Shown: positions 47,173 to 55,228 of the stretch, one piece after another
Layout of the letters: each line of letters begins with the position of its first letter
How positions within the stretch are numbered: position 1 is the stretch's first letter
IMG/VR virus record: IMGVR_UViG_3300049215_000771
Coordinates: 186,001 to 250,000 of that record
DNA from: a virus
Direction: 5' to 3' (one strand)
Length of the DNA: 64,000 nt
Made by a program: the position numbers and the translations under genes
Notes under the pieces: model-generated
Database searches by the model: none
What the model was told of the DNA's origin: nothing
What the model saw: only the letters and a program-made list of their open reading frames with translations

Positions 47173-47206
47173 GCCGCAGGGGGCTTCAACCCCCTGCGGC
47201 TTTTTT
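47173..47206 (+). terminator. Rho-independent terminator
   Basis: GCCGCAGGGGG/CCCCCTGCGGC perfect stem, six T. Confidence 0.9.
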
Positions 47207-47215
47207 AGTCCGACT

Positions 47216-47241
47216 TCTTTAGACCATTGTACCCTAGTGGT
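47216..47241 (+). promoter_or_regulatory. E1 right half
   Basis: CTTTAGACCATTGTACCCTAG, the last E1 copy in the window. Confidence 0.6.
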
Positions 47242-47273
47242 TGTCGCCCGACACCTTCAACCCGGAGAGTTCG

Positions 47274-47618
47274 ATGAAGCGTTTCACCCTGTCCGCCCTC
47301 GCCCTGCTCGCCATCGCCATCGCCGCCGTCCTGTTCTTCGTCAAGCCGCTCGGCAACAACAGCGCCAGCGCTCAGTCGCCCGTCGTGGCGCAGCCGCTCG
47401 TTGCCAACACCAGCGCCACCACGAGCGCCACGCCGATCACGCCGGCGCAGTATCATGCCCAGCGGATCGCCCAGCAGCAAGCCGCCGCAGCGCAACAGCG
47501 TATCATCGGCCTGCAACGGGCGCAGATTCGCAACGCCCAGCAGCAAGAGGCGCAACAGCGCTTCTTGAACTATCGCTGGGCATTGCAACAGCAGCGCTTG
47601 CAACGTGGTCAACCATGA
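47274..47618 (+). CDS. Exported or anchored Gln-rich protein, 114 aa
   Basis: CCCGGAGAGTTCG before ATG 47274. Signal or anchor segment FTLSALALLAIAIAAVLFFV, then a Ser/Thr/Ala stretch and a Gln-rich helix (AQQQAAAAQQRIIGLQRAQI). Unknown. Confidence 0.65.
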   Translation: MKRFTLSALALLAIAIAAVLFFVKPLGNNSASAQSPVVAQPLVANTSATTSATPITPAQYHAQRIAQQQAAAAQQRIIGLQRAQIRNAQQQEAQQRFLNYRWALQQQRLQRGQP

Positions 47619-47627
47619 TGCAATGAT

Positions 47628-47662
47628 AAGCGCTCAGCGCCATGCAAAGGCGCTGAGCGCTT
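47628..47662. terminator. Strong hairpin, probable terminator
   Basis: AAGCGCTCAGCGCC/GGCGCTGAGCGCTT perfect 14-bp stem with a 7-base loop, then TAGACTTT. Ends the rightward block. Confidence 0.8.
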
Positions 47663-47875
47663 TAGACTTTGGCTGTTGCAAAACTAACAATCAAACAATT
47701 CCGATGCAAAAAGTTTAGACCTTAGTATCATCCCCGGCCCCCGTATACGCAATGACGGCCCATCTTCTTATTTGTTGCAAAGATTTTCCGGCCCGCCAGG
47801 GAAAATGATTGCCAAGGGGCCAAAATTCTCGATTTTGCGGCTTTGCAAAAATACAGCCGGCGATATTTTTCTGGC
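47663..47875. other. Gene-free region between convergent genes
   Basis: AT-richer than its surroundings, no ORF; contains TTTAGACC like an E1 fragment and a GCCGGC palindrome. Nothing else recognised. Confidence 0.4.
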
Positions 47876-48637
47876 CTACAGGGATTCGAGGTAGTCGGCG
47901 AAGGTCCGCAATCGAGGCCACAAGAAAGGATTGAACAACATGCTCCCCACCGCCACATGATCGGCCCCGGCCCGAACATAATCCTTCACGTCCTGCAAAC
48001 ACGTCACCCCGCCACCCCCGATCAACGTCACTCGCCTGCCAAACTTGGCCCGGAAATTCTCGACAGCTACCAACGAAATTTTCTTCAGGGGCTTGCCGGA
48101 CTTCCCGCCCGCCTCACAAGGGATCGTGTTGCACAGATGGAAATAGCGAATGCCCTGGTCGAATAATGCCACCCCATCTTCCACAGGGCTGACCGGCGAC
48201 AACTTGGCAATGATCGTCTGCTTGAATCCATTGATGGTTCGGATGGGTAGATGATGAACTTTCTCGACAGCAGTGATGTTGGGACAAGAAAGATTCAACT
48301 CCACAGGCACATCCAACAACTTCGCCGTTTCCAACAAGTGAACCCACTCGTTGATGTTGAACCCGTGAATGCTCAAAATGCAGTCTTCAGGAACTCGATG
48401 CGTCCACAGGCCATAGTACCAGTGCTTCTTCCACAGGGAATGGATGCCGGGATTGGGCAGGCCCAGCTTGTTGACCCAGGACTGTTCCTGGAAGTTATAA
48501 CGAACGGTCGTGAGAATTTTCCAGACCCGCCACCAGAACCCACCACGATTCTGAACGGTATAAGTTCCCAGCGTTGGCGTGGCGTGACGGAAATGCAAGT
48601 AGTTGCCGAAGGGCGCAGACACGATCAGTTTCTTCAT
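47876..48637 (-). CDS. Dihydroorotate dehydrogenase-like flavoprotein, 253 aa
   Basis: TAAGGAGGATGCC before ATG 48637. TIM-barrel features of class 1/2 DHODH: VELNLSCPNI at about 124, AKLSPV, HLCNTIPCEAGGKSGKPLKK, TLIGGGGVTCLQDVKDYVRA and GADHVAVGSMLF near the end (FMN phosphate sites). The N-terminus is short, and the usual activity loop is only partly visible. Possibly pyrimidine synthesis in the infected cell; the substrate is not proven. Confidence 0.8.
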   Translation of the reverse strand: MKKLIVSAPFGNYLHFRHATPTLGTYTVQNRGGFWWRVWKILTTVRYNFQEQSWVNKLGLPNPGIHSLWKKHWYYGLWTHRVPEDCILSIHGFNINEWVHLLETAKLLDVPVELNLSCPNITAVEKVHHLPIRTINGFKQTIIAKLSPVSPVEDGVALFDQGIRYFHLCNTIPCEAGGKSGKPLKKISLVAVENFRAKFGRRVTLIGGGGVTCLQDVKDYVRAGADHVAVGSMLFNPFLWPRLRTFADYLESL

Positions 48638-48721
48638 GGCATCCTCCTTACCCAAGGATACCAAAACCAAGACTAAATACAAGCAGTTCTAACACTGCTT
48701 TCAGCAGAAAGGAGTCTGCGC

Positions 48722-49129
48722 ATGAGATGTTTTGCGTTTGCCCTTGCGCTTCTCGTGGCTTTATGTCATGGATGCGCCAACGAAACCCCAACGCCCGTCA
48801 TGGCTCCAGAAGCCGTTGAATCTTTGGATGAGGTTAATGCGGTGCGTGCCAAGCGAGGGCTTCCTCCCTTCATCAAAGATGAAGGTTTGACGGAAGGCGC
48901 TTTGAAAATTGCTCCCTACCGAGCCGAGCGTTTGATCGCCGGCCACACCAGCAATGACTTCGCTTTCTTGCCCAAGGGCGTTGAAGCGTCAGCAGCAGGG
49001 TGTGCCGCCTGGACACCGGATTGGGGTTGGGGTGCTTGTTGTACCTATGATCGCTACAAGTACGCTGGTGCGGCCTGGGCGATGGGCCGGGATGGAAGGC
49101 GCTACATGCACCTATTTGTCAGGCGTTGA
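48722..49129 (+). CDS. CAP-like lipoprotein, 135 aa
   Basis: AAAGGAGTCTGCGC before ATG. MRCFAFALALLVALCHGC is a lipobox signal peptide. LDEVNAVRAKRGLPPFIKDE, GHTSNDFAFLPKG and AGAAWAMGRDGRRYMHLFVR recall a reduced CAP domain. Cys-rich middle. Related in kind to the CAP protein at 16307. Confidence 0.6.
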   Translation: MRCFAFALALLVALCHGCANETPTPVMAPEAVESLDEVNAVRAKRGLPPFIKDEGLTEGALKIAPYRAERLIAGHTSNDFAFLPKGVEASAAGCAAWTPDWGWGACCTYDRYKYAGAAWAMGRDGRRYMHLFVRR

Positions 49130-49648
49130 TTCGTTGAGATAATGGTCAACCCTTGTCTCGGCGATGGGAAGATACTCGATGTCTTCCCTCCAGTCGTAAT
49201 CGCAGCCCTCGTATTTGAGGGGAATCTCCTCCGAGGGCTGCCCTTCCATATACACTGCCTCGTGCATGAAAGCCATCTCCCGGTCAATCCCCACGGTTTG
49301 CCAATTGTACAAATCCAATGCCGACACCTGGTCCCCCGGCTTGTATCTCACTCCCCTTGTCGCCCGGAGGAAGTCGTGCATTCCAGCTTTTTCTTCTGCT
49401 TCATTCATCCACATGGCACCATGCTCCGTGTCCGGCCAGCCCGTGTCCGATGAGTCATCTCGACGTTCGTACTCCTCATACAACTCACGGTAGTAAATTG
49501 TGCTGTAGGGGCGTCCGGCACTATCACGAAAATTGGTTTTGTTCGGCCCACAATAGTTGTAGGCGTTACGCTTGTCCTTGTCCCGTAGCTTCCACAACGC
49601 AGCTTGTTCCGGCTGCTGGAGCCATTCCTGGTAATCGTTCCAATTCAT
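49112..49648 (-). CDS. Paralog-family member (FMHEA family), 178 aa
   Basis: N-terminus MNWNDYQEWLQQPEQAALWK; the shared motif REMAFMHEAVYMEGQPSEE at about 128-146 and the shared end TRVDHYLNEST. Related to proteins at 49566, 51241 and 52631. The N-terminal F/W..WL pattern also fits the capsid-targeting-like group. Function unknown. Its stop overlaps the convergent CAP gene. Confidence 0.65.
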   Translation of the reverse strand: MNWNDYQEWLQQPEQAALWKLRDKDKRNAYNYCGPNKTNFRDSAGRPYSTIYYRELYEEYERRDDSSDTGWPDTEHGAMWMNEAEEKAGMHDFLRATRGVRYKPGDQVSALDLYNWQTVGIDREMAFMHEAVYMEGQPSEEIPLKYEGCDYDWREDIEYLPIAETRVDHYLNESTPDK

Positions 49649-49976
49649 CTTGCTTTGCCTCCAAAGTTTTAACTCTGGCTTGCAGGTCTTTCACAATCTC
49701 CCATACCCTTTCAAGTTCGGGCACCACTTCCTTCTTCATCTGATCCCAAACATCCACATTCTCGATCTTCTCATTATCCGAGTAGATAACATCGTGCATG
49801 AACATCATCTCAGGCGGCAGTTCGCACACTTCTGAGTTGTAGGGAAATGGCTGCCCGACAATCGGAATGCGTTCGATGAAACGCCTGACCCGTTCTTCCG
49901 GCGAAACTTCATAGAAGAATTCCTCGCCAACGTCCTCATCTTCGCTCTCAACCCTTAGTTTTTCTGTTGTGTCCAT
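49566..49976 (-). CDS. Paralog-family member with coiled coil, 136 aa
   Basis: ATG 49976 preferred to an upstream TTG. Acidic N-terminus, EERVRRFIERIP, then CELPPEMMFMHDVIYSDNEK (family motif), then a coiled coil (ELERVWEIVKDLQARVKTLE). Overlaps the next gene downstream by 83 bases. Confidence 0.6.
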   Translation of the reverse strand: MDTTEKLRVESEDEDVGEEFFYEVSPEERVRRFIERIPIVGQPFPYNSEVCELPPEMMFMHDVIYSDNEKIENVDVWDQMKKEVVPELERVWEIVKDLQARVKTLEAKQDELERLPGMAPAAGTSCVVEATGQGQA

Positions 49977-49981
49977 GAAAA

Positions 49982-51232
49982 TCACCAACCCCGCCCGCCT
50001 CTCGATACTAAGTTAGAAACGTAGACCGAAACTTTCGATAGGTCAACACTAGGCTCGAACTTGATCGACGTACCGTAATGATTGCCCCCAGGAACCATGT
50101 AAGTAAGCGATACATAAGTTTTTGTTTTCTTCACGTCAATCTTCGCCCCACTTTGCGCCGCCAACTTGCCCACCCCAGGTGCCTCCGATGTACCAAAATC
50201 TTTCCCAATGGCACCACTCCAGCCGGGTTCCCCAATGTTCCTAACTAACATCCGATAGGCTGGCAAAGTTTCAGCCCCACCCGTAACCAACAATTCCAAC
50301 AATTTTGCGAAACGACGTGGGCCGGCATTTCTACGGGCAGCTTTCTCGAACATAGAGAGGACGAGTTCAGGTCTTTCCGAATCTTCGTAGAGAGGGTTAG
50401 TGAGAATGTCCTTGAGTGCCTTGATGTTTTTACCTCCCAACAGGGCGTAGGATTTGCCGAGGCCGAAGCTGCGCACTTCGATCTGTGTCTCGGTGACGGC
50501 CTTGAGAGAGAAGCCCAGGGAGGAGCGGTCGGCCCCTGCTGCGGAGGAGCAAATGAGGCGCAGGTCGGCGGTGTCGGATTTGAGTTTACCGGCTCCAGCG
50601 CCCCAGCCTGCCCCACCCAGGAACTCGATGGAGTCGATGATGCAGGCCCGAATCAAGGCCGAAGATTTCTGGAAGATCAACTCGCCCATACCTCCACTGC
50701 CACCGCCCGCATGAATCCTGATGAATTCACAAACCAACTTGCCGAGATTGGGGTCTTTCAACTTGGTGGCAATCTCCCCTTCCAGGCGAGTTTTTTCCGC
50801 CGTGGCCGAGGCCAGATTCATGGTGCCGACAGGACTCAATTTGTGGGTGTTCAGAAGATACAAAAACACTTCAATCTCGAACAGGAGGCCCATCTCCTTG
50901 CCCACGACGGAAGGCAGAGATTTCTTGCCTGCATCCATCGCCTTCTCAAACGACGCCTTCTCCGCAGGCTTCCAGTGTCCGATCTGGCCAGCAATGGCTC
51001 CCGTCGCTGCCGGTCCCTTCCAACCCTTCTGTGTGATTTCTACCAAATCTCCGGGATGGACGACGCTGGCCGCAAGACGCATGGGAGTAGGCGCTGCCAT
51101 CTCGTCGGCGATCTTGGGGAAGGTAATACTCACATACCCCTCTCCTGTCGAGAAACGTACCCCTTGTTTGAGCCGGGTCACAAATGGCATTAGCTCCGCA
51201 TCAACACCAACAAATTCTTTGAATTGAAACAT
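49982..51232 (-). CDS. PD-(D/E)XK nuclease-like protein, 416 aa
   Basis: GKEMGLLFEIEVFLYLLNTH at about 117-136 (possible first Glu), KSDTADLRLICSSA at about 220 (Asp) and LGFSLKAVTETQIEV at about 240 (xxK) give the order of a PD-(D/E)XK core. GGAGWGAGAGK lies in between. The C-terminal 120 residues are beta-rich (KTYVSLTYMVPGGNHYGTSI). Virion or DNA-processing role unknown. TAAATAT precedes the ATG instead of a Shine-Dalgarno. Confidence 0.55.
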   Translation of the reverse strand: MFQFKEFVGVDAELMPFVTRLKQGVRFSTGEGYVSITFPKIADEMAAPTPMRLAASVVHPGDLVEITQKGWKGPAATGAIAGQIGHWKPAEKASFEKAMDAGKKSLPSVVGKEMGLLFEIEVFLYLLNTHKLSPVGTMNLASATAEKTRLEGEIATKLKDPNLGKLVCEFIRIHAGGGSGGMGELIFQKSSALIRACIIDSIEFLGGAGWGAGAGKLKSDTADLRLICSSAAGADRSSLGFSLKAVTETQIEVRSFGLGKSYALLGGKNIKALKDILTNPLYEDSERPELVLSMFEKAARRNAGPRRFAKLLELLVTGGAETLPAYRMLVRNIGEPGWSGAIGKDFGTSEAPGVGKLAAQSGAKIDVKKTKTYVSLTYMVPGGNHYGTSIKFEPSVDLSKVSVYVSNLVSRGGRGW

Positions 51233-51236
51233 GCAG

Positions 51237-51243
51237 ATATTTA
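51237..51243 (-). promoter_or_regulatory. TAAATAT late-promoter-like box
   Basis: On the minus strand GCTAAATATCTGCATG; the ATG at 51232 begins 4 bases after the box, so the mRNA would be leaderless. Confidence 0.45.
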
Positions 51244-51690
51244 GCACAAGCACGAAATCTTCTTGGAGTTCTTCAGGTAATCATCCACCCGGTTATCCAT
51301 GTTGCCACGGGCCACAATGTTCCGGTCGGCCTCAACCTCGTCCCACCAGTTCTCCCGATACTCCGGGAACGATAAATCAACATCTTCTACGGGTTCATCC
51401 TCCGGGAAGATCGCCTCGTGCGCAAACATCAAGTCGGGAGGCAACTCGCAATACTTTGGATCGTATGCCAACGACTTGCGGATCGGTTCTTCATTTTTTA
51501 CGTCCGGCCCCACAATCCCAAAGTAAGAAGGACAATCTTTCCATAACTTCTTCTGCTCAGGTTCGTTCAACCAGCGAGCAAACTCCTCGTCACTCATTAC
51601 TTCAAGCCAGTGACGAAACTCCGCTATGTTCTCAGGATTCAATGACTGCGTGACACACATATTGAACATGCCAGGAACACAAAATGCCAT
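51241..51690 (-). CDS. Paralog-family member, 149 aa
   Basis: TAGGAGGTAGTT before ATG. EFRHWLEVMSDEEFARWLNE (a possible duplicated WL.E motif), then CELPPDLMFAHEAIFPEDEP and the end NRVDDYLKNSKK. Same family as 49112, 49566 and 52631. Confidence 0.65.
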   Translation of the reverse strand: MAFCVPGMFNMCVTQSLNPENIAEFRHWLEVMSDEEFARWLNEPEQKKLWKDCPSYFGIVGPDVKNEEPIRKSLAYDPKYCELPPDLMFAHEAIFPEDEPVEDVDLSFPEYRENWWDEVEADRNIVARGNMDNRVDDYLKNSKKISCLC

Positions 51691-51711
51691 AACTACCTCC
51701 TACATAATCAC

Positions 51712-52167
51712 ATGAACTTCAAACATTGGCTACACACCGAAGAAGCCCAACCTATCCAGCCCGCACAAGTTCAACAAATTCTTTCTGCGCATCGTGGACC
51801 CCTCAATACAGGGAATATCAGAACCGACCTCCTGGTAAGTGCCGCCAACCGAGGCGAACACATTATGTTCGATCAAGACTTCCCAATCACAAACATCGGA
51901 CGGCGCATCCAAGGGTATGATATGAATCATGTCATGACAATGATAAACACCATCTTCAAAACCATCGGCCTGCCCGCCATCCAAGATCGTACCCAAATCC
52001 AACCCCAAACAATCCAACCTCATATCGAACAAATCAAAGAAGCCCTGCCGCCCCTCATCGTGTCCCTCATGCCCGATGAATCGTACCACCTGGATGATGG
52101 CAACCATCGCCTGGGTGTCGCTAGAACTCTTGGCCTCCAAACCGTCAAAGCCTTCATCATTCAATAA
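51712..52167 (+). CDS. ParB/Srx-like domain protein with capsid-targeting-like N-terminus, 151 aa
   Basis: MNFKHWLHTEEAQPIQPAQV starts with the F..WL..E motif. The second half has LPPLIVSLMPDESYHLDDGN followed by HRLGVARTLGLQTVKAFII, the ParB/sulfiredoxin-like DGNHR motif. Possibly a packaged enzyme (inference). TACATAATCAC lies directly before ATG, so it may be leaderless. Confidence 0.65.
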   Translation: MNFKHWLHTEEAQPIQPAQVQQILSAHRGPLNTGNIRTDLLVSAANRGEHIMFDQDFPITNIGRRIQGYDMNHVMTMINTIFKTIGLPAIQDRTQIQPQTIQPHIEQIKEALPPLIVSLMPDESYHLDDGNHRLGVARTLGLQTVKAFIIQ

Positions 52168-52621
52168 GATCAATCAACCACGGATCGTCAATACTACGGT
52201 ATTTATGCTGTTTGGAAAGATTTTTACCAGGTTCCAGTACAGCTTCGATTTGAACGAGTTTGTAGGAGGAGCCGACCTGGAGGATGCCCTGGTCGTCCAC
52301 TCGTCCGTTGCCGACGCCGACCATTTTGAAGCCAACGCCGTTGGGGTTATAGTTGAGGACGGACTGAAGGGTTTGGCCTGCGGGGGTGGAGAGGATTTTA
52401 ACTTCGGCCATGAGTTTATCGTCATCCATCCACAATTTTTCGATGGAGTGGGAGACATTGGTGAAGTGGATGATGGAATCCGTAACGGGGCCGAGTTCGC
52501 ACAACATGCCCCGGCCATCAATGATAGGTTTGAGCCGATCCACCTGTGCCTGGAGAAGTTCCTTGCTATAAACACGATTGGTCGGCGTTACCTTATCAGC
52601 GACACAAACAGTAACGATCAT
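52157..52621 (-). CDS. Prohead protease-like (gp21/S80-type) protein with RSIDD tag, 154 aa
   Basis: AAGGAGTGCGT before ATG 52621. TNRVYSKELLQAQVDRLKPI (residues 14-33), then MLCELGPVTDSI where the T4 protease has ELNHP, SHSIEKLWMDDDKLMAEVKI and STPAGQTLQSVL with GVGFKMVGVGNG. This follows the fold order of T4 gp21. The usual catalytic His is not obvious in CELGPVTD, so activity is uncertain. It ends HKYRSIDDPWLIDLIE, carrying the shared tag. Confidence 0.65.
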   Translation of the reverse strand: MIVTVCVADKVTPTNRVYSKELLQAQVDRLKPIIDGRGMLCELGPVTDSIIHFTNVSHSIEKLWMDDDKLMAEVKILSTPAGQTLQSVLNYNPNGVGFKMVGVGNGRVDDQGILQVGSSYKLVQIEAVLEPGKNLSKQHKYRSIDDPWLIDLIE

Positions 52622-52630
52622 ACGCACTCC

Positions 52631-53038
52631 TTATGTACTGTCACGCAGATAGCGTTTTACTTTCTCCGTGGCGGGCAATCTATCATCGTACTGGCGAAGG
52701 TAATCGTTGTCATCCAGGACCGGGATGTAATACTCATCATTTTTGCCCCAACGTGCCCCTTCTTCCTTGGCAGAAAATGTCGTGTCCCACGAGGAATTGT
52801 CCCCGGAATCGAACACGGCATTGTGCATGAACAAGGTTTCGGCGGCGAAGGGCAACTCACCTGTTTGCAGGGACTTCAGCAGCGCCTCCTTCACTTCCAG
52901 ACAGTACGCATCCGTGTCGAACATCCGTTGGTCCTCCCGAATCCAGGTTTTGGGTCGGCCCGGCTTGTTGTCCATCTGGTATGGAGGTTTGCTGTAGTCC
53001 GACTCCTTCACTTCCTGGATGTATTTCTCTTCCGCCAT
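52631..53038 (-). CDS. Paralog-family member, 135 aa
   Basis: GGAGGGGAAG before ATG. TGELPFAAETLFMHNAVFDS is the family motif and EKVKRYLRDST the shared end. Divergent middle with KNDEYYIPVLDDND. Same operon as the prohead protease candidate. Confidence 0.65.
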   Translation of the reverse strand: MAEEKYIQEVKESDYSKPPYQMDNKPGRPKTWIREDQRMFDTDAYCLEVKEALLKSLQTGELPFAAETLFMHNAVFDSGDNSSWDTTFSAKEEGARWGKNDEYYIPVLDDNDYLRQYDDRLPATEKVKRYLRDST

Positions 53039-53669
53039 CTTCCCCTCCTAACATCACCCCAATTTCTTCTGGCGGCAACATGGTAACAATGGTAGCAATC
53101 TGGCCCAAGTCCAATGGCTCGCCCGGCTCTTCTTCCGTCCCCAAACTGTCGTAGTAGGCACGAGCCGCCGCACACGAAGCATACAACTCCGGTTCGTTCA
53201 AACCTACACAAGCACAAGCCGCATGACCCGGCCCGACATAATCCAAAAACATCTGCTCCAACAACTCCTCCGCTAACTGCTGCGCCCGCTCCTGACTCCG
53301 ATCCCGGCCCCGCAACCACCCCAATCCCCACTCGGAGAACATCTGGTTGGTCACAGTGTTCAAGGCGCAAACAATTCCAAAGGCTTGTCGCTGTGCCAAG
53401 GTCGGAACAACAACTTCTACCTCCTGAAGCAACTTCATCTCCTTGGAAACAAACCGATAATCGTATTTCAACTTGTCGGCCCCAAGTTCGGCCAGCCAAA
53501 CACGGGGATTCTTGTACTGGTCCGTGCCCGGATTCATCAGCAGGGCAACCAAAGGGTGGTCATAACAAAGAAACCAGTAGTTTGGATTCTCCTCCGTGAA
53601 AGAAGTCCCCACCGCCCACTGGCGACCGAGCCAGTCCTTGCCGTCGCTATTCGTTGTGAAGTAGTACAT
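52857..53669 (-). CDS. Hypothetical protein, up to 270 aa, 3' end uncertain
   Basis: TSFTEENPNYWFLCYDHPLV, ALLMNPGTDQYKNPRVWLAE, EVVVPTLAQRQAFGIVCALN and WGLGWLRGRDRSQERAQQLA match a pattern I recall in phage and actinobacterial proteins of unknown function. The last 60 codons run through the next gene in another frame and look non-coding; the true end is probably near 53040, perhaps after a frameshift. TATAAT lies 5 bases before ATG. Confidence 0.6.
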   Translation of the reverse strand: MYYFTTNSDGKDWLGRQWAVGTSFTEENPNYWFLCYDHPLVALLMNPGTDQYKNPRVWLAELGADKLKYDYRFVSKEMKLLQEVEVVVPTLAQRQAFGIVCALNTVTNQMFSEWGLGWLRGRDRSQERAQQLAEELLEQMFLDYVGPGHAACACVGLNEPELYASCAAARAYYDSLGTEEEPGEPLDLGQIATIVTMLPPEEIGVMLGGEDGGREIHPGSEGVGLQQTSIPDGQQAGPTQNLDSGGPTDVRHGCVLSGSEGGAAEVPANR

Positions 53670-53682
53670 ATCGCATTATACA
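53654..53682. promoter_or_regulatory. Divergent overlapping promoters
   Basis: On +, TTGTGA (53654-53659), spacer 17, TATACA (53677-53682), then ATG 53690. On -, TATAAT at 53680-53675, then ATG 53669. Both genes would be nearly leaderless. Confidence 0.65.
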
Positions 53683-53689
53683 TACCTGC

Positions 53690-54337
53690 ATGAAAAAATA
53701 TCTTGCCTCCATCTTGTTTGTCGCCGCTCTCCTGGCCCTTATCATCGGTCGTGCCTTCATCGACACCACCCACCCCGACGCCTACGAAAATCAAGGCTTT
53801 GAATTCATCGCCCAACCCGACAACATCACCTGCGGCCCCACCAGCACCACCATGCTGCTCAAATACTACGGCAAAGATGTTACCATCGCCCAGGTCGAGA
53901 AAGAAACCCGCACCAAATGGTTTCACTGGAAAGGAGAAGACATCGGTATGACCGCCCCGGAATATGTAGAAATCGCCCTCCGTCGCTTTGGCGTCCCCGC
54001 CAAAATGCAACGAGGTAGTTTCAACAACCTCAAACATTATGTTTCCCAGGGCCGTCCCGTCATCGTCAACGTCCGCTCCGGGCAAACTACCTGGCATTAC
54101 GTCGTTGTCATCGGCTACACTAACGATCAAGTTATCTTGGCTGATCCCGGCGATGGCGCTCGGATCACCATCTCCGCTGAGAATTTCCTTGGTTGTTGGT
54201 CGTTCCAGACAGATATGGATGGAACTGTTTGCGGGCATTCTGATCCGCTGTGGGGGCGAGTCGATCCACTCAAAGATTTGCTGTGGGCTGGTGAAGTGTA
54301 CCCCTACACCATGATCGTACCGGAAAGGAAGAAATGA
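53690..54337 (+). CDS. C39-like papain-fold peptidase, 215 aa
   Basis: N-terminal anchor YLASILFVAALLALIIG. Catalytic Cys in NITCGPTSTTMLLKYYG (C48), His in TTWHYVVVIGYTND at about 140 and Asp in ILADPGDG at about 153, as in Peptidase_C39_2. Such domains cleave double-glycine leaders or act on cell wall peptides; here membrane-anchored. Function in the phage unknown. Confidence 0.75.
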   Translation: MKKYLASILFVAALLALIIGRAFIDTTHPDAYENQGFEFIAQPDNITCGPTSTTMLLKYYGKDVTIAQVEKETRTKWFHWKGEDIGMTAPEYVEIALRRFGVPAKMQRGSFNNLKHYVSQGRPVIVNVRSGQTTWHYVVVIGYTNDQVILADPGDGARITISAENFLGCWSFQTDMDGTVCGHSDPLWGRVDPLKDLLWAGEVYPYTMIVPERKK

Positions 54338-54352
54338 CCACTATATACCAGC

Positions 54353-55228
54353 ATGAGGAAAGAATGGATTCTTATCCTGGTTCTGGTTCTCGGTATTGGA
54401 TTCGCCTACCAGCACAAGATGAAGCAAAGGCAAACCCAAGTACCGCCCGCCCAGGTTCCGCCTGTACCGACACTGCCAGTCCAGCCCCCAACAAACCCTA
54501 CACCCCCACAACCACCCAGCCGCCCGCCTGTCGTTGTAGACATCATCAACTGGCCCGCCGTGCGCCAGGTCAGTCCTGATGGTATTGGCAGCGTCCTGGC
54601 CGATATAGACAGCCATATGCCTGCGGGCCATCAATATCGGGCTGCCAACAAGATTACCTGGGCACACGAAACCACGCACGGTATCAACGCCAATATCCGA
54701 AACAAACACTTCCAAAGTGGCCGGAAAGTCAACGCTTTCTACGTCCTCCAGAACCGAGCCATCGTGGTGGAGGAACCCAAAACCACCATCGCTGCCGTTG
54801 CCAACAATGTGCCGCAGTCCTGGAAGGGAACTTGCTACCAACTCTACTTGGTTCAGCAAAGGAGTGGCTGGAACAATGAACCTCTCTACCTGTGTGATGA
54901 ATGGGTTGCGTACACAAATGGGGCCGCTTGTAGGAAAGATTTGAACATGGAGGACGGGGCCAGTGAGATGGAATTTACTTGCGAGTTCACGGGCTATGTG
55001 CTGTCCCTGACTTATACCATCAAGCAAAATTGTCCGAATTACGACGACAAGCAGTTCAAGGCGTTCGTGATGTGGAGTGTAGAAAGGACAATGCAGATAT
55101 ACAACAACGAAAGTGGGGCTAATACCCGCCTGACAGCTATCCGTACAGCCCCGGATGGCGAGACTATTAGACAATTCGCCCGTTCCTATTTCGGTACGGA
55201 TTGGTGTAAGGAAGTATTGGGATTCTAG
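54353..55228 (+). CDS. Membrane-anchored zinc metallopeptidase-like protein (HETTH), 291 aa
   Basis: Signal anchor WILILVLVLGIGFAY, Pro-rich linker (25-62), then ITWAHETTHGINANIRNK with HExxH at about 103-107 and CDEWVAYTNG at about 183, whose Glu could be the third ligand. Cys pairs may form disulfides. Paired with the C39 peptidase gene upstream. Confidence 0.7.
   Translation: MRKEWILILVLVLGIGFAYQHKMKQRQTQVPPAQVPPVPTLPVQPPTNPTPPQPPSRPPVVVDIINWPAVRQVSPDGIGSVLADIDSHMPAGHQYRAANKITWAHETTHGINANIRNKHFQSGRKVNAFYVLQNRAIVVEEPKTTIAAVANNVPQSWKGTCYQLYLVQQRSGWNNEPLYLCDEWVAYTNGAACRKDLNMEDGASEMEFTCEFTGYVLSLTYTIKQNCPNYDDKQFKAFVMWSVERTMQIYNNESGANTRLTAIRTAPDGETIRQFARSYFGTDWCKEVLGF

Noticed and set aside
47702-47730. 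TTTAGA...TATCAT as a promoter
   Set aside because: Spacing between the two boxes is only about 6 bases and no gene follows on that strand.
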